Below, in pieces: positions 25,468-33,165 of a DNA stretch of 64,000 bases (position 1 is the first letter of the stretch; each line of letters starts with the position of its first letter). The notes under the pieces are model-generated. The model was given only the letters and a program-made list of their open reading frames with translations, was not told where the DNA came from and searched no databases. Source of the DNA: Prevotella sp. (GTDB taxonomy: Bacteria > Bacteroidota > Bacteroidia > Bacteroidales > Bacteroidaceae); assembly GCA_017623155.1 (NCBI GenBank), contig JAGAPR010000004.1:178887-242886 (forward strand), in the 5' to 3' direction. The position numbers and the translations under genes are program-made.

Positions 25468-27042
25468 TTAATGTTCTTCTCTCCACTTTAAATAAGCCTC
25501 GTATCTTTCTAAGCCTTCGTTATCTCCTTTTGCTTTTAACGCTTCTCGGATTTCGTCTTGACGCTTTTCTTCTTCCTTATTAGCGAGTTCCTTAAATAGA
25601 GGTTGCCCTACAATAAGCGATTTATTATTAGCCTCAACAATATTCTGAGTATCAAATTCTTTTAGATAAGTTTGAATTTCATTCGGATTACGCCCCATGT
25701 TCTGAGCGATGAGGCCGATAGGTACATTAGCGTGATATAACTGACTTGCATAGCTATGTCTTGCCGAGTAGAATGTAATCGGTGGCATACCTAACCGCTT
25801 GGCAATACGTTTCAGATTAACATTAACTAAATAATTCATGTAAGTCATCCGACAAAATTTCACTTCAGCCGAATCGTTCTGATGGTCAAATATCGGAAAA
25901 AGATACCGTTCCATATCATAATCATCTAATTGGTCGTAATCGTCAAAATAGCTACCAAACGGATTTAGGTACGGCATCAAATTAGCGGCTTCGACAACGA
26001 TCCGTGTGTGGTGGTGTGTCTTGGTTCGATATGTGCTAATGTCAAAATATAGAATAGTGCGTTTATGCTCATCGGCATAGTCAACGCCATATAACGCAGA
26101 ATCTCGCTGATATTTTTCGCTATCAGTCAACTCAACTAAATGTAAATCTTTCACCTTTAGATTGGCTATATCAACTAAAGCCAACCCTTGAAATAAATAA
26201 GATGTAAGATATAAGGCTAACGAAAATTGCTCGGCATTGATTGGAGTAAGTTTGTTTTCACCCCTCATCTTGAATTTCTGATTAACCCAATATTGCTTTT
26301 CTGAATGCTCGTTATACACTTCCTTATCTTCAATTCCTAACGCTCCATAACGCTGATAATAATACCTCATCAACTTGGTTATTTCGTCAATGGTTAATGC
26401 TCGTTTTCGTGTTTGAGTATTTAATTTTTTACTAAAAGTGAAATTATCAAACGGAGAATCTTTAATATAACCTTGCCTCTTGGCATAGTTGAAGATAGCC
26501 TTAAAACCATCAAAAAATTTTCTAATAGAATTATCTGAATAATGGCATCGGAGGTATTCTTCAAATTCTGACAACCAATATGGAGTTATTTCAAATAATT
26601 CTAAATCAGTGTTATCCGTATATTTCTTTATACGATTAAGCAATGTACGATACCCAACAGCATTATTATGACTTTGTTTTTCTTCCTTGAAAAACCTTAT
26701 CCGTTCTTCAAAAAGGGAATAAAGCGTAATTTGGGTTGGTGCTGATTTTGATAGATGTTTTACGATAGTAGCAGCGGTATAATCGTCTTTACCTTCTAAT
26801 GACAAAACATAATCGTTTGCCTTTGTCATTTCACGAGTGATAATTGTGTTGAGGCTACTTGCACGACTTCCTTTTACCTTATTCTTATCTTTGCTCCATT
26901 CAGATGGTTTGCACGAAATTCCGATGCTTTTGTAGGTGCGTTTGCCATTGTAACAAACTCGTAACATTATAGGATGCTCACCATTGGCAAGCATCTTACT
27001 TGTATATAAAATAGGTGTAATGCTCGGTAAATTACGTTTCAT
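25468..27042 (-). CDS. Tyrosine recombinase/integrase of the element
   Basis: The ATG at 27042 gives 524 aa starting MKRNLPSITPILYTSKMLAN, with the Bacteroidetes Arm-DNA-binding opening (LRVCYNGKRTYKSIGISCKP). A SAM-like core-binding domain follows (residues ~105-200). The catalytic domain has SARHSYASQLYH and the nucleophile region NEIQTYLKEFD. At the place of the first catalytic Arg (usually TRGM-x-x-D in this group) it reads FQGLALVDIANL, so that Arg appears to be Gln. IntDOT of CTnDOT also lacks this Arg. The gene lies at the right end of the element, with three TGGTTTAC sites in its leader. Confidence 0.9.
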   Translation of the reverse strand: MKRNLPSITPILYTSKMLANGEHPIMLRVCYNGKRTYKSIGISCKPSEWSKDKNKVKGSRASSLNTIITREMTKANDYVLSLEGKDDYTAATIVKHLSKSAPTQITLYSLFEERIRFFKEEKQSHNNAVGYRTLLNRIKKYTDNTDLELFEITPYWLSEFEEYLRCHYSDNSIRKFFDGFKAIFNYAKRQGYIKDSPFDNFTFSKKLNTQTRKRALTIDEITKLMRYYYQRYGALGIEDKEVYNEHSEKQYWVNQKFKMRGENKLTPINAEQFSLALYLTSYLFQGLALVDIANLKVKDLHLVELTDSEKYQRDSALYGVDYADEHKRTILYFDISTYRTKTHHHTRIVVEAANLMPYLNPFGSYFDDYDQLDDYDMERYLFPIFDHQNDSAEVKFCRMTYMNYLVNVNLKRIAKRLGMPPITFYSARHSYASQLYHANVPIGLIAQNMGRNPNEIQTYLKEFDTQNIVEANNKSLIVGQPLFKELANKEEEKRQDEIREALKAKGDNEGLERYEAYLKWREEH

Positions 27043-27052
27043 ATCTTGCAAA

Positions 27053-27105
27053 TGGTTTACGTTATGGTTTACATTATTTGAAATAAAACCGTTAATTTGG
27101 TTTAC
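27053..27105 (+). promoter_or_regulatory. Three TGGTTTAC sites, right arm, in the integrase leader
   Basis: TGGTTTAC lies at 27053-27060, 27065-27072 and 27098-27105, with consensus WTGGTTTACATT. The first two have the same 12-bp period as the left-arm pair. They lie between the integrase ATG (27042) and its likely promoter (27110-27117), so integrase binding could also repress its own gene. Confidence 0.65.
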
Positions 27106-27109
27106 ATTG

Positions 27110-27117
27110 CAAAGATA
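27110..27117 (-). promoter_or_regulatory. Putative -7 box (TATCTTTG) of the integrase gene
   Basis: The minus strand reads TATCTTTG, 68 bp upstream of the integrase ATG. The three arm-like sites lie downstream of it in the leader. Confidence 0.55.
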
Positions 27118-27171
27118 CAAAATAATCCTAACACTATGAGTATTAGGATTAAATAATTTAATAAATATATT

Positions 27172-27228
27172 CTATTCGTTTCCGAGGCAAACAAAGAGTA
27201 AAGATGTATTTTCTTCGATATGTTTCAT
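27172..27228 (-). pseudogene. Orphaned 5' end of the phosphatase gene (18 codons)
   Basis: From ATG 27228 the minus strand encodes MKHIEENTSLLFVCLGNE followed by TAG. LLFVCLGN is the start of the LMW-PTP active-site loop, and it continues in the intact gene as ICRSPAAEG, now 5.6 kb away. The break falls after the Asn codon, inside the 23-bp direct repeat. A TACCTTTG box only 7 bp upstream (27235-27242) indicates that the original gene was transcribed with little or no leader. This short peptide is probably still transcribed but has no function that I can propose. Confidence 0.85.
27178..27200 (+). repeat. attR core (right copy of the integration repeat)
   Basis: GTTTCCGAGGCAAACAAAG then AGTA, 21 of 23 bases identical to the left copy at 21606. 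The two differences lie on the outer (chromosomal) side of the shared nine bases, consistent with crossover within GTTTCCGAG. Element to the left, chromosome to the right. Confidence 0.85.
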
Positions 27229-27234
27229 ACACTG

Positions 27235-27242
27235 CAAAGGTA
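27235..27242 (-). promoter_or_regulatory. Original -7 box (TACCTTTG) of the phosphatase gene
   Basis: The minus strand reads TACCTTTG, ending 7 bp before the orphaned ATG at 27228. It is now separated from the coding region by the element. Confidence 0.5.
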
Positions 27243-27265
27243 CGAAAAAACTGAGATATATAACG

Positions 27266-27298
27266 AAAAAGTCCTTGCAAACTGATGTTTGCAAGGAC
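27266..27298 (-). terminator. Intrinsic terminator of tRNA-His
   Basis: A perfect 12-bp stem, GTCCTTGCAAAC (27271-27282) with GTTTGCAAGGAC (27287-27298), has a 4-nt loop and is followed by five Ts on the minus strand. It begins 6 bp after the tRNA 3' end. Confidence 0.88.
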
Positions 27299-27303
27299 TT
27301 TCG

Positions 27304-27378
27304 GGTGGATAGTGGGACTCGAACCCACGACATTCAGAACCACAATCTGACGCTCTAACCAACTGAACTATATCCACC
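27304..27378 (-). tRNA. tRNA-His (anticodon GTG)
   Basis: The minus strand starts GGTGGATATAGTTCAGTTGG and has anticodon loop TTGTGGT (anticodon GTG), the T arm GTGGGTTCGAGTCCCAC and the 3' end TATCCACC. Counting the extra 5' G, the acceptor stem has eight pairs (GGTGGATA with TATCCACC), the hallmark of tRNA-His. CCA is not encoded. TACCTTTG at 27409-27416 is its likely promoter. Confidence 0.96.
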
Positions 27379-27408
27379 GTGTTGTTGGTTGCTTTTTGAA
27401 AGCGAGTG

Positions 27409-27416
27409 CAAAGGTA
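27409..27416 (-). promoter_or_regulatory. Putative -7 box (TACCTTTG) of tRNA-His
   Basis: The minus strand reads TACCTTTG, about 30 bp upstream of the tRNA 5' end. It overlaps the end of the secG terminator stem by three bases. Confidence 0.55.
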
Positions 27417-27452
27417 CATGATTTATTTGAAACGACCAAATAAATCATGTAC
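27414..27452 (-). terminator. Hairpin terminator after secG
   Basis: A perfect 15-bp inverted repeat (27414-27428 with 27438-27452, GTACATGATTTATTT) lies 18 bp after the secG stop. The minus strand leaves the stem in CTTTGC, so the T-run is weak. Confidence 0.55.
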
Positions 27453-27469
27453 TTTTTTACCTTTTTATG

Positions 27470-27883
27470 TTACTTTGCAGGTTGTGCCGGTGCATTTTGT
27501 GATGTGGCGGGAGCTGCGCTTTGAGTAGCGTTTCCTGCCGGTGCAGCAGCTTCTTTGGCCGGTGTGGCATCCTTGGTTTGGCTTGCGCCAAATCCGGGAA
27601 GGTTGTTAGGATTGGCCGTCGGGTTCTCGATGTTCTCCATTACGGAGCCGTTTGATGTGGCTTGCGGAGCGACATAAGCGCAGAAAACGCTGATTACTAC
27701 CATGGCGGCAGCAAGTCCCCATGTGGCTTTTTCTATCACGTCGGTTGTCTTGCGAACGCCTCCGATTTGATTGTAAGATGAGAAGTTGGATGCAAGTCCT
27801 CCTCCTTTTGACTCCTGAATCAGCACAATACCTATCATTAATATGGCTGTCAGCACGATGAGAATTACTAATAATGTGTACAT
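27470..27883 (-). CDS. secG: Preprotein translocase subunit SecG
   Basis: In this 137-aa protein residues 1-25 form the first helix and the conserved SecG loop follows: VLIQESKGGGLASNFSSYNQ, then GGVRKTTDVIEKATW and the second helix. The C-terminal Ala/Pro/Gln-rich tail is long and low-complexity, as in Bacteroidetes SecG. It is the last gene of an operon with the sigma-54 activator, lptE and a TPR-like protein, an arrangement found in other Bacteroidales. Confidence 0.93.
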   Translation of the reverse strand: MYTLLVILIVLTAILMIGIVLIQESKGGGLASNFSSYNQIGGVRKTTDVIEKATWGLAAAMVVISVFCAYVAPQATSNGSVMENIENPTANPNNLPGFGASQTKDATPAKEAAAPAGNATQSAAPATSQNAPAQPAK

Positions 27884-27894
27884 TTTACTTTGTT

Positions 27895-28647
27895 TTATTT
27901 ATTATTTATTATTATCAATTTCTCCAAGAAACGTATTTGGTCTGCAAAGTAAGCATTTTTTTTTGGATAATTCAAACTTAATCGCTTAATAATTTCCAAA
28001 GCCTTTGAATATCGCCCCTGTTTTATGTAAATTCGTGCGAGTGTCTCTGTAAAATAGCTTTCGTCACCCTCTTTTTCCTCGTTTGCGTTACTTTTGTCCG
28101 TCTCGGGCGTGAATTGTGGCGTTTCGCTGAGCACAATCTTGCCTTTGTCATTTTCGATAAATGTGTCAATCAGGCTTTGTCCTTTCAGCAGAGGCACATC
28201 TATATTGCTTTCATTGCTGTCTTCTTCGTTGTCGAGAAGGTAGGCCACGTAGTCAACGGCGGCATCGGCCGGAGTGGGGCGACGTTTCTTTTTCTCTTCA
28301 TTAGCCTCGTCTTTCGGGATTGATTCGAGGAAATTGTCGATGAGATTTATTGTTCTGTTGCTGTCATTTCCGGTGGTTTCTTTCTTTGTCCCGTTGTCAT
28401 TTTGCCTTTGTGGCAGTCTATAATGCGCTGCCTCTACGAGTCGGAATATGATTTTTCGGTCGGTTATATATATCGCCGCGCGCCGTAATTCTTCGTCAAA
28501 CGACGGGTCGTGCAGCAAGTAAAGGTTTTGCAGCATCAGCAGTCTTGCGGTCTGGAAATACGGATATAGGGCAAGAGTGGAGCGCAGTTCATACAGCGTC
28601 TCCTTGTCAAGCAGTTCCGGATGTTTGATGAGTTCGGTTATTTCCAT
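27895..28647 (-). CDS. Conserved TPR-like protein between lptE and secG
   Basis: This 250-aa protein opens MEITELIKHPELLDKETLYE, then LYPYFQTARLLMLQNLYLLH. The C-terminal end (ARIYIKQGRYSKALEIIKRL, then SLNYPKKNAYFADQI) is a recognisable tetratricopeptide unit. A charged, low-complexity middle (residues ~90-190) links the two helical parts. No signal peptide is seen, so it is cytoplasmic. Its function is unknown; it occurs next to lptE and secG in related genomes to my knowledge. It lies 6 bp after lptE. Confidence 0.75.
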   Translation of the reverse strand: MEITELIKHPELLDKETLYELRSTLALYPYFQTARLLMLQNLYLLHDPSFDEELRRAAIYITDRKIIFRLVEAAHYRLPQRQNDNGTKKETTGNDSNRTINLIDNFLESIPKDEANEEKKKRRPTPADAAVDYVAYLLDNEEDSNESNIDVPLLKGQSLIDTFIENDKGKIVLSETPQFTPETDKSNANEEKEGDESYFTETLARIYIKQGRYSKALEIIKRLSLNYPKKNAYFADQIRFLEKLIIINNK

Positions 28648-28653
28648 TCGCGT

Positions 28654-29217
28654 TTACCAGTTTGCCACCGTGGCGTTGAATATTTGATCTGTTATCTCTT
28701 TTACCATTTGCGTCACAAGTTCTTCCTGCACGGAGTTCAACGTCTGCGTGGTCTCGTATGTGGAAGTAGCCGTAAATTGCCGCTCGAAGTCTTCCGTGTG
28801 GTTCGCGTTGTTGGTAAATCTCACGTTTACTGTCATCGAAAGCTCTGTCTGTGCCGAGTATCCTTCGCTCGATACTGCTTTGTTTCGCTGCTCGTATCTT
28901 GTTATTTCGCCCTCCACTTTCAGGTCACCGTTGCGCTTCACCTGTATCAGTCGGGTGTGATTGGCGTATATATCTTTGAGTTGATTGTTGAAAATGCTCG
29001 CCATAGGTCCCCATACGTAACTTGAGCGAATGGGGAAATCGGCTATTTGTATAGTCTTAGTCTCGTTGTAATTGATGCTCGCTCCGTTGAATTTATACGA
29101 TATTGAGCACGACATGAGGGTGATAATAACGAAAAAAACGGGTATAAAGGCGAGCCGCGAGCTGCCTTTATGCCCGTTATGTGATATTCTTTTTATATAT
29201 GATAATATATTTGTCAT
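28654..29217 (-). CDS. lptE: LPS-assembly lipoprotein LptE family
   Basis: This 187-aa protein has an N-terminal membrane segment ending in a lipobox TLMSC (Cys37). The mature start SISYKFNGASINYNETKTIQ, then SSYVWGPMASIFNNQL, matches the Bacteroidetes LptE family, whose members plug the LptD barrel and help insert LPS into the outer membrane. The signal region is long because the start codon is the first ATG; a later start is possible but none with a better signal is seen. Confidence 0.85.
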   Translation of the reverse strand: MTNILSYIKRISHNGHKGSSRLAFIPVFFVIITLMSCSISYKFNGASINYNETKTIQIADFPIRSSYVWGPMASIFNNQLKDIYANHTRLIQVKRNGDLKVEGEITRYEQRNKAVSSEGYSAQTELSMTVNVRFTNNANHTEDFERQFTATSTYETTQTLNSVQEELVTQMVKEITDQIFNATVANW

Positions 29218-29272
29218 CAGTGCGTCCGATATGTTTGGGGACTTGTTTGTTATTTATTATTATGATATTCGG

Positions 29273-30520
29273 TTATTCAAATCCGTATTGTTTGATGCGT
29301 CGATAGAGCGTTCTGTCGGATATTCCGAGCTCTTGAGCCGCTTTTTTGCGGTTACCTCCGTTTCGTTCGAGAGCTTTTTCGAGCATTTGTCGCTCCACAT
29401 CATTCAGGTTGAGGCTTTCCTGTTCCCGTTCCGGTTCGATATATTCTTCTGCTATCGCGTCTTCGGCAACATGCTTTTGCGGCTCTTGTATGTATATCTG
29501 CGGTGTGGATATAGTGCGTGTACTGTCGTTCATCGCGATTTTACTATCCTCTTTTGCCATTATTGTTCCGCTCTGCTTTCCGTCGAGTTGCTTTTTGAGT
29601 TGTCCCACTTCGCGTCGCAGGTCATTCACATTTCCACGCAGTTCGAACAGTATCTTGTATAGAATTTCCCTTTCGTTCTCGAAACTGTGGTCGTTTCCTT
29701 TGCTTATGGTTATGAGCTGTGTGCTCTCTTGGTCTTGCGGAATGAATTTGCTGAGAATGTCGGGTGTGATGGAACGTTTGGCACTTAATATCGATATTTG
29801 CTCCGTAATATTCTTTAATTGTCTTACGTTTCCCGGCCATTTGTATTTCATCAGCATCTGCTTGGCATCGTCTGTGAGTGTCACTTTTTCCATCCTGTAC
29901 TTCTCAGCCATCTGCATTGCGAACAGTCTGAACAGCAATACTATGTCTTCGCCGCGGTCGCGGAGCGGCGGTATCTGTATCGGTATGGAGTTGAGTCGGT
30001 AGTATAGATCTTCGCGGAAACGCCCCTCGCTGATAGCTTTGCGTATGTTCACGTTTGTGGCGGCTACAATTCTGACATCGGTCTTTCTTACTTCTGTTGC
30101 TCCTACAGGGATGTATTCTCCTGTTTCGAGAACTCTCAGTAATCGTGCTTGTGTGGCCAATGGTAATTCGCCTACCTCGTCGAGAAATAGTGTACCTTTG
30201 TTTGCCACGCCGAAGTAGCCCGGACTGTCGTTGATAGCACCGGTGAAAGAGCCTTTCACATGCCCGAACAGTTCGCTGTCGATAGTCCCTTCGGGAATAG
30301 AACCGCAGTTGATGGCAAAATACTTCTCGCGTTTGCGCGGCGAGTTATCGTGGATGACGCGTGGGATTATTTCCTTTCCGACGCCGCTTTCGCCCACGAT
30401 GAGCACGCTCAAATCCGTTGGCGAGACTTGTAAAGCCACGTCAAGCACATGATTCAATGCTTCGCAGTTGCCTACGATATTGTATCTTTGTTTGATGTTT
30501 TGCAGTTCGGAACTTTTCAT
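29273..30520 (-). CDS. Sigma-54-dependent transcriptional activator
   Basis: In this 415-aa protein an AAA+ domain begins almost at once: Walker A GESGVGKE, the sigma-54 contact loop GSFTGA (GAFTGA type), Walker B GTLFLDEVGEL and the arginine-finger region FREDLYYRLN. Residues ~250-365 are a variable linker, and the C-terminus has a Fis-type helix-turn-helix (KKAAQELGISDRTLYRRIK). It has no receiver or GAF domain, so activity is not set by a phosphorylated N-terminus. It heads the operon containing lptE and secG; its targets are unknown. Confidence 0.92.
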   Translation of the reverse strand: MKSSELQNIKQRYNIVGNCEALNHVLDVALQVSPTDLSVLIVGESGVGKEIIPRVIHDNSPRKREKYFAINCGSIPEGTIDSELFGHVKGSFTGAINDSPGYFGVANKGTLFLDEVGELPLATQARLLRVLETGEYIPVGATEVRKTDVRIVAATNVNIRKAISEGRFREDLYYRLNSIPIQIPPLRDRGEDIVLLFRLFAMQMAEKYRMEKVTLTDDAKQMLMKYKWPGNVRQLKNITEQISILSAKRSITPDILSKFIPQDQESTQLITISKGNDHSFENEREILYKILFELRGNVNDLRREVGQLKKQLDGKQSGTIMAKEDSKIAMNDSTRTISTPQIYIQEPQKHVAEDAIAEEYIEPEREQESLNLNDVERQMLEKALERNGGNRKKAAQELGISDRTLYRRIKQYGFE

Positions 30521-30614
30521 TCAGTCTACAAAATTACGAAAATTAATTGTAATCAGCCGTTATGAATGTCTTTTTTTTGATAATTAGGCCTTAATAAGTG
30601 AATATTATACAACA

Positions 30615-30663
30615 AATCCGGCGATGCGCGGCTGCATATAGCAACTTGCGGCATCGCCGGATT
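30615..30663. terminator. Hairpin between the SPFH protein gene and the sigma-54 activator gene
   Basis: A perfect 13-bp inverted repeat, AATCCGGCGATGC (30615-30627) with its complement at 30651-30663, has a 23-nt loop. It follows the stop of the SPFH gene on the minus strand. The T-run is missing, so the terminator call is moderate. Confidence 0.5.
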
Positions 30664-30688
30664 ATGATATTTATACTTGTATTATTGC

Positions 30689-31639
30689 TTATTCTGCTTT
30701 GAACAAATCCTTTATGCCGCCGATGCTTCCGAGCAGGTTTGTGGCCTCGTATGGCATGTAAACGGTCTTTGTCTTGTCGCCTTCGGCGATGTTTTGCAGC
30801 ATCTGTATGTATTTCTGTGCGAGCAGATAGTTGGCCGGATTGGTGCTCTTGCCCACGGCTTCGGTAATCTTCTCGATAGCGATGGCTTCAGCCTCTGCCT
30901 TGCGTATTCTCGCTTGTGCCTCTCCCTCGGCGTGCAATATGGCTTCCTGCTTGGCGGCCTCGGCACGGTTTATTGTTGCCATTTTCTCGCCTTCAGACTG
31001 TAATATATCCGAAGCCTTTTCTCCTTCGCTTGTCAATATGGCAGCGCGTTTGTTGCGTTCGGCCTGCATTTGCTTTTCCATTGCTGCGAGCACACTCGCC
31101 GGCGGGGTGATGTCTTGCAGTTCAACGCGATTGACTTTTATACCCCATTTGTTTGTGGCATCGTCGAGAACCACGCGCAACTTGGTGTTTATTGTGTCGC
31201 GGCTTGTCAGTGTCTCGTCGAGTTCAAGCTCTCCGATGATGTTTCGGAGTGTTGTCTGTGTGAGCTTCTCGATGGCGTTAGGCAGGTTGCTTATCTCGTA
31301 AACGGCCTTGAATGGGTCTACAATCTGGAAATACAGCAATGCGTTTATTTCTGTCTGTACGTTATCTTTGGTAATCACGTTTTGCTTCGGGAAGTCATAA
31401 ACCTGCTCTCGCAAGTCTATGGATGTGGTGTAAACATAACGCCCGCGCGATATTATAACGATGTCTTTTGCCCGGTCTATGAACGGGATGATGATGTTTA
31501 TACCGGGGTTCAGTGTGGCGTGATACCGGCCGAGACGCTCGATAATTTTTGTTTCCGACTGTGGTATTATCACCAATGCCATTTTGGCGAACACTAAAAT
31601 ACATACTATCAGTATGATGAAAAAATACTCTATGAACAT
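30689..31639 (-). CDS. SPFH/band-7 membrane protein (QmcA/paraslipin-like)
   Basis: The ATG at 31639 gives 316 aa: MFIEYFFIILIVCILVFAKM, a single N-terminal helix, then VIIPQSETKIIERLGRYHAT and the SPFH core with VNRVELQDITPPASVLAAME. A long Ala/Glu-rich coiled coil (residues ~195-260) follows. The longer upstream frame lies inside the NfeD gene. SPFH proteins form ring-like cages in lipid microdomains and usually pair with NfeD, whose gene overlaps this one by 10 bp upstream. Confidence 0.9.
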   Translation of the reverse strand: MFIEYFFIILIVCILVFAKMALVIIPQSETKIIERLGRYHATLNPGINIIIPFIDRAKDIVIISRGRYVYTTSIDLREQVYDFPKQNVITKDNVQTEINALLYFQIVDPFKAVYEISNLPNAIEKLTQTTLRNIIGELELDETLTSRDTINTKLRVVLDDATNKWGIKVNRVELQDITPPASVLAAMEKQMQAERNKRAAILTSEGEKASDILQSEGEKMATINRAEAAKQEAILHAEGEAQARIRKAEAEAIAIEKITEAVGKSTNPANYLLAQKYIQMLQNIAEGDKTKTVYMPYEATNLLGSIGGIKDLFKAE

Positions 31640-32094
31640 ATCTTTCTTACTTTTATTATTATACTGTCTATTTCTATTACTTCCACTTTCTCGCCCACAT
31701 GAATAGCCTCTCCGTTGTAACTCTCGGCTTTCCAATAGTCGCCGTCAACCTGTACGCGGCCGAAACCGTACTTTTCTATTTCCTCACTGACAATGCCTGT
31801 GCGCCCGATTAGCGCATCGATATTGCTCGGCCGCCAAGACTCATCTATTTTCATATAGTGCATGATAATCGGGCGTATCAAGAAAATGCTTACCGCCGAT
31901 GCTATGGTGAATACGGTGATTTGCGTATATACGTTTCCGAATAGAGTCGATATCATGGCGCATAACGCTCCGAGAGTGAAGCAAGCAATAAAGAAACTGG
32001 TGGTGAATATTTCAAGTATCAATGTCACGAATGCGACAAGCAACCATACTTGCCACATGTTTTCGTCCATATAATAATATAATTCCTCAAGCAT
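31630..32094 (-). CDS. NfeD-family membrane protein
   Basis: In this 154-aa protein three to four N-terminal hydrophobic segments (residues ~12-80) are followed by an OB-fold domain with DALIGRTGIVSEEIEKYGFG and VQVDGDYWKAES. This is the short NfeD type without a protease domain. It overlaps the SPFH gene by 10 bp, the standard SPFH-NfeD pairing for membrane organisation. Confidence 0.9.
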   Translation of the reverse strand: MLEELYYYMDENMWQVWLLVAFVTLILEIFTTSFFIACFTLGALCAMISTLFGNVYTQITVFTIASAVSIFLIRPIIMHYMKIDESWRPSNIDALIGRTGIVSEEIEKYGFGRVQVDGDYWKAESYNGEAIHVGEKVEVIEIDSIIIKVRKICS

Positions 32095-32229
32095 AAGCGT
32101 TAATTAATTTTCGGTAAAGGTAAGAAATTCTTTTTATAGAACAATGCCTTTTGTCGTTTTTTTTACAAAAACAGAATATATTAAAGAATTTTACGAGTGA
32201 TAACCGGTAATATAACGTGTATGATGATG

Positions 32230-33165
32230 TTATCGCGAGCCGATATAGAGGAATATCATACCGAGGATGACGAGCATCAAATCGACGAATTTCGATTTGA
32301 GGTTTTTCTCGTGGAATGCCATTGCACCGATGAAGAAGCTGACAATGACACTGCCTCGTCTAATCATCGACACTATGCTTATCATCGCGTCGGGCTGACT
32401 TAGCGAATAAAAGTATACGAAATCGGCCGCGCTCAGGAATACGCTGACGAATATGATGCTCCAATCCCAATGAAAAGGTGTCGTGGACTTGCGTTTCGGC
32501 CACCATAAAATCATCATCATAACTCCCATCATGAAACATTGGTATATGTTGTACCAGCTTTGAACCATCATTTTGTCTAAGCCAACTCCGCCACTTCCTA
32601 CCGGTGCCATGAGGTATTTATCGTATAGTCCGCTGACGGCTCCTAAAACGGCTGCGCCGACAATCATCCATATCCAATGGTCGTGCTTGAAGTCTATTCC
32701 TTCTTTCTTGCCGCTGCGACTGAGCATGAAAAACGATGTCACGGCAAGTAACACGCCGGCCCATTGCCACAGGTTGAGCCGCTCGCCAAAGAATAAAAAC
32801 GCTCCCACGAGCACCATCACGGGACGCGTGGCGTTGATCGGTCCGACGATGGTGAGCGGTAAATGTTTTATGCCGAAATAGCCCAACACCCAACTGCTGA
32901 GCACTATCACGCTTTTGCCGATGATGTATTTGTGCTCTTCCCAGCTGCCTGCCGCTACATGAAATATGGTGGAATCGAGTGCTTTGGTGGAGTAGCTGAA
33001 TACAATGAAAGGCAGGAATATCAGCGAAGAGAACAGCGTGTTGAGAAACAGAATGGGGATAACGGCATTGTTTCGCAACGCTTTTTTCTTGAATGAGTCA
33101 TAAAAGCCAAGCAAGGCGGCTGATGTAAAAGCTAAAACTAACCACATTTTTATCAAAAAAATCAC
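32230..33165 (-). CDS. EamA/DMT-family transporter
   Basis: This 311-aa protein has about ten hydrophobic segments, in two EamA-like halves. The first ends LPLTIVGPINATRPVMVLVG followed by FLFFGERLNLWQWAGVLL; the second has SIVSMIRRGSVIVSFFIGAM followed by FHEKNLKSKFVDLMLVILGM. That 'GE...W.G..L' pattern closes each EamA half. It is an inner-membrane exporter or importer of small metabolites; substrate not predictable. It abuts truA with no gap. Confidence 0.85.
   Translation of the reverse strand: MIFLIKMWLVLAFTSAALLGFYDSFKKKALRNNAVIPILFLNTLFSSLIFLPFIVFSYSTKALDSTIFHVAAGSWEEHKYIIGKSVIVLSSWVLGYFGIKHLPLTIVGPINATRPVMVLVGAFLFFGERLNLWQWAGVLLAVTSFFMLSRSGKKEGIDFKHDHWIWMIVGAAVLGAVSGLYDKYLMAPVGSGGVGLDKMMVQSWYNIYQCFMMGVMMMILWWPKRKSTTPFHWDWSIIFVSVFLSAADFVYFYSLSQPDAMISIVSMIRRGSVIVSFFIGAMAFHEKNLKSKFVDLMLVILGMIFLYIGSR

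Larger units (their letters stand above)
21606..27200. mobile_element. Integrative element of about 5.6 kb inserted in the phosphatase gene
   Basis: The ends are defined by a 23-bp imperfect direct repeat (21606-21628 and 27178-27200, 21 of 23 identical, starting GTTTCCGAG). Outside the right copy lies the orphaned 5' end of the phosphatase gene; outside the left copy lies the rest of that gene. The inside is visibly more AT-rich than the flanks and holds a tyrosine integrase, a serine recombinase, a Rep-like protein, a NUMOD3-like small protein and two lipoproteins. Pairs of TGGTTTAC sites lie near both ends. There is no conjugation machinery, so it is probably mobilised by other elements or moves as a plasmid- or phage-like satellite. 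Confidence 0.88.

Noticed and set aside
27304-27378. tRNA-His as the attachment site of the element
   Set aside because: The tRNA and its terminator are intact and no copy of the tRNA 3' end exists at the left end; the direct repeat instead falls in the phosphatase gene.
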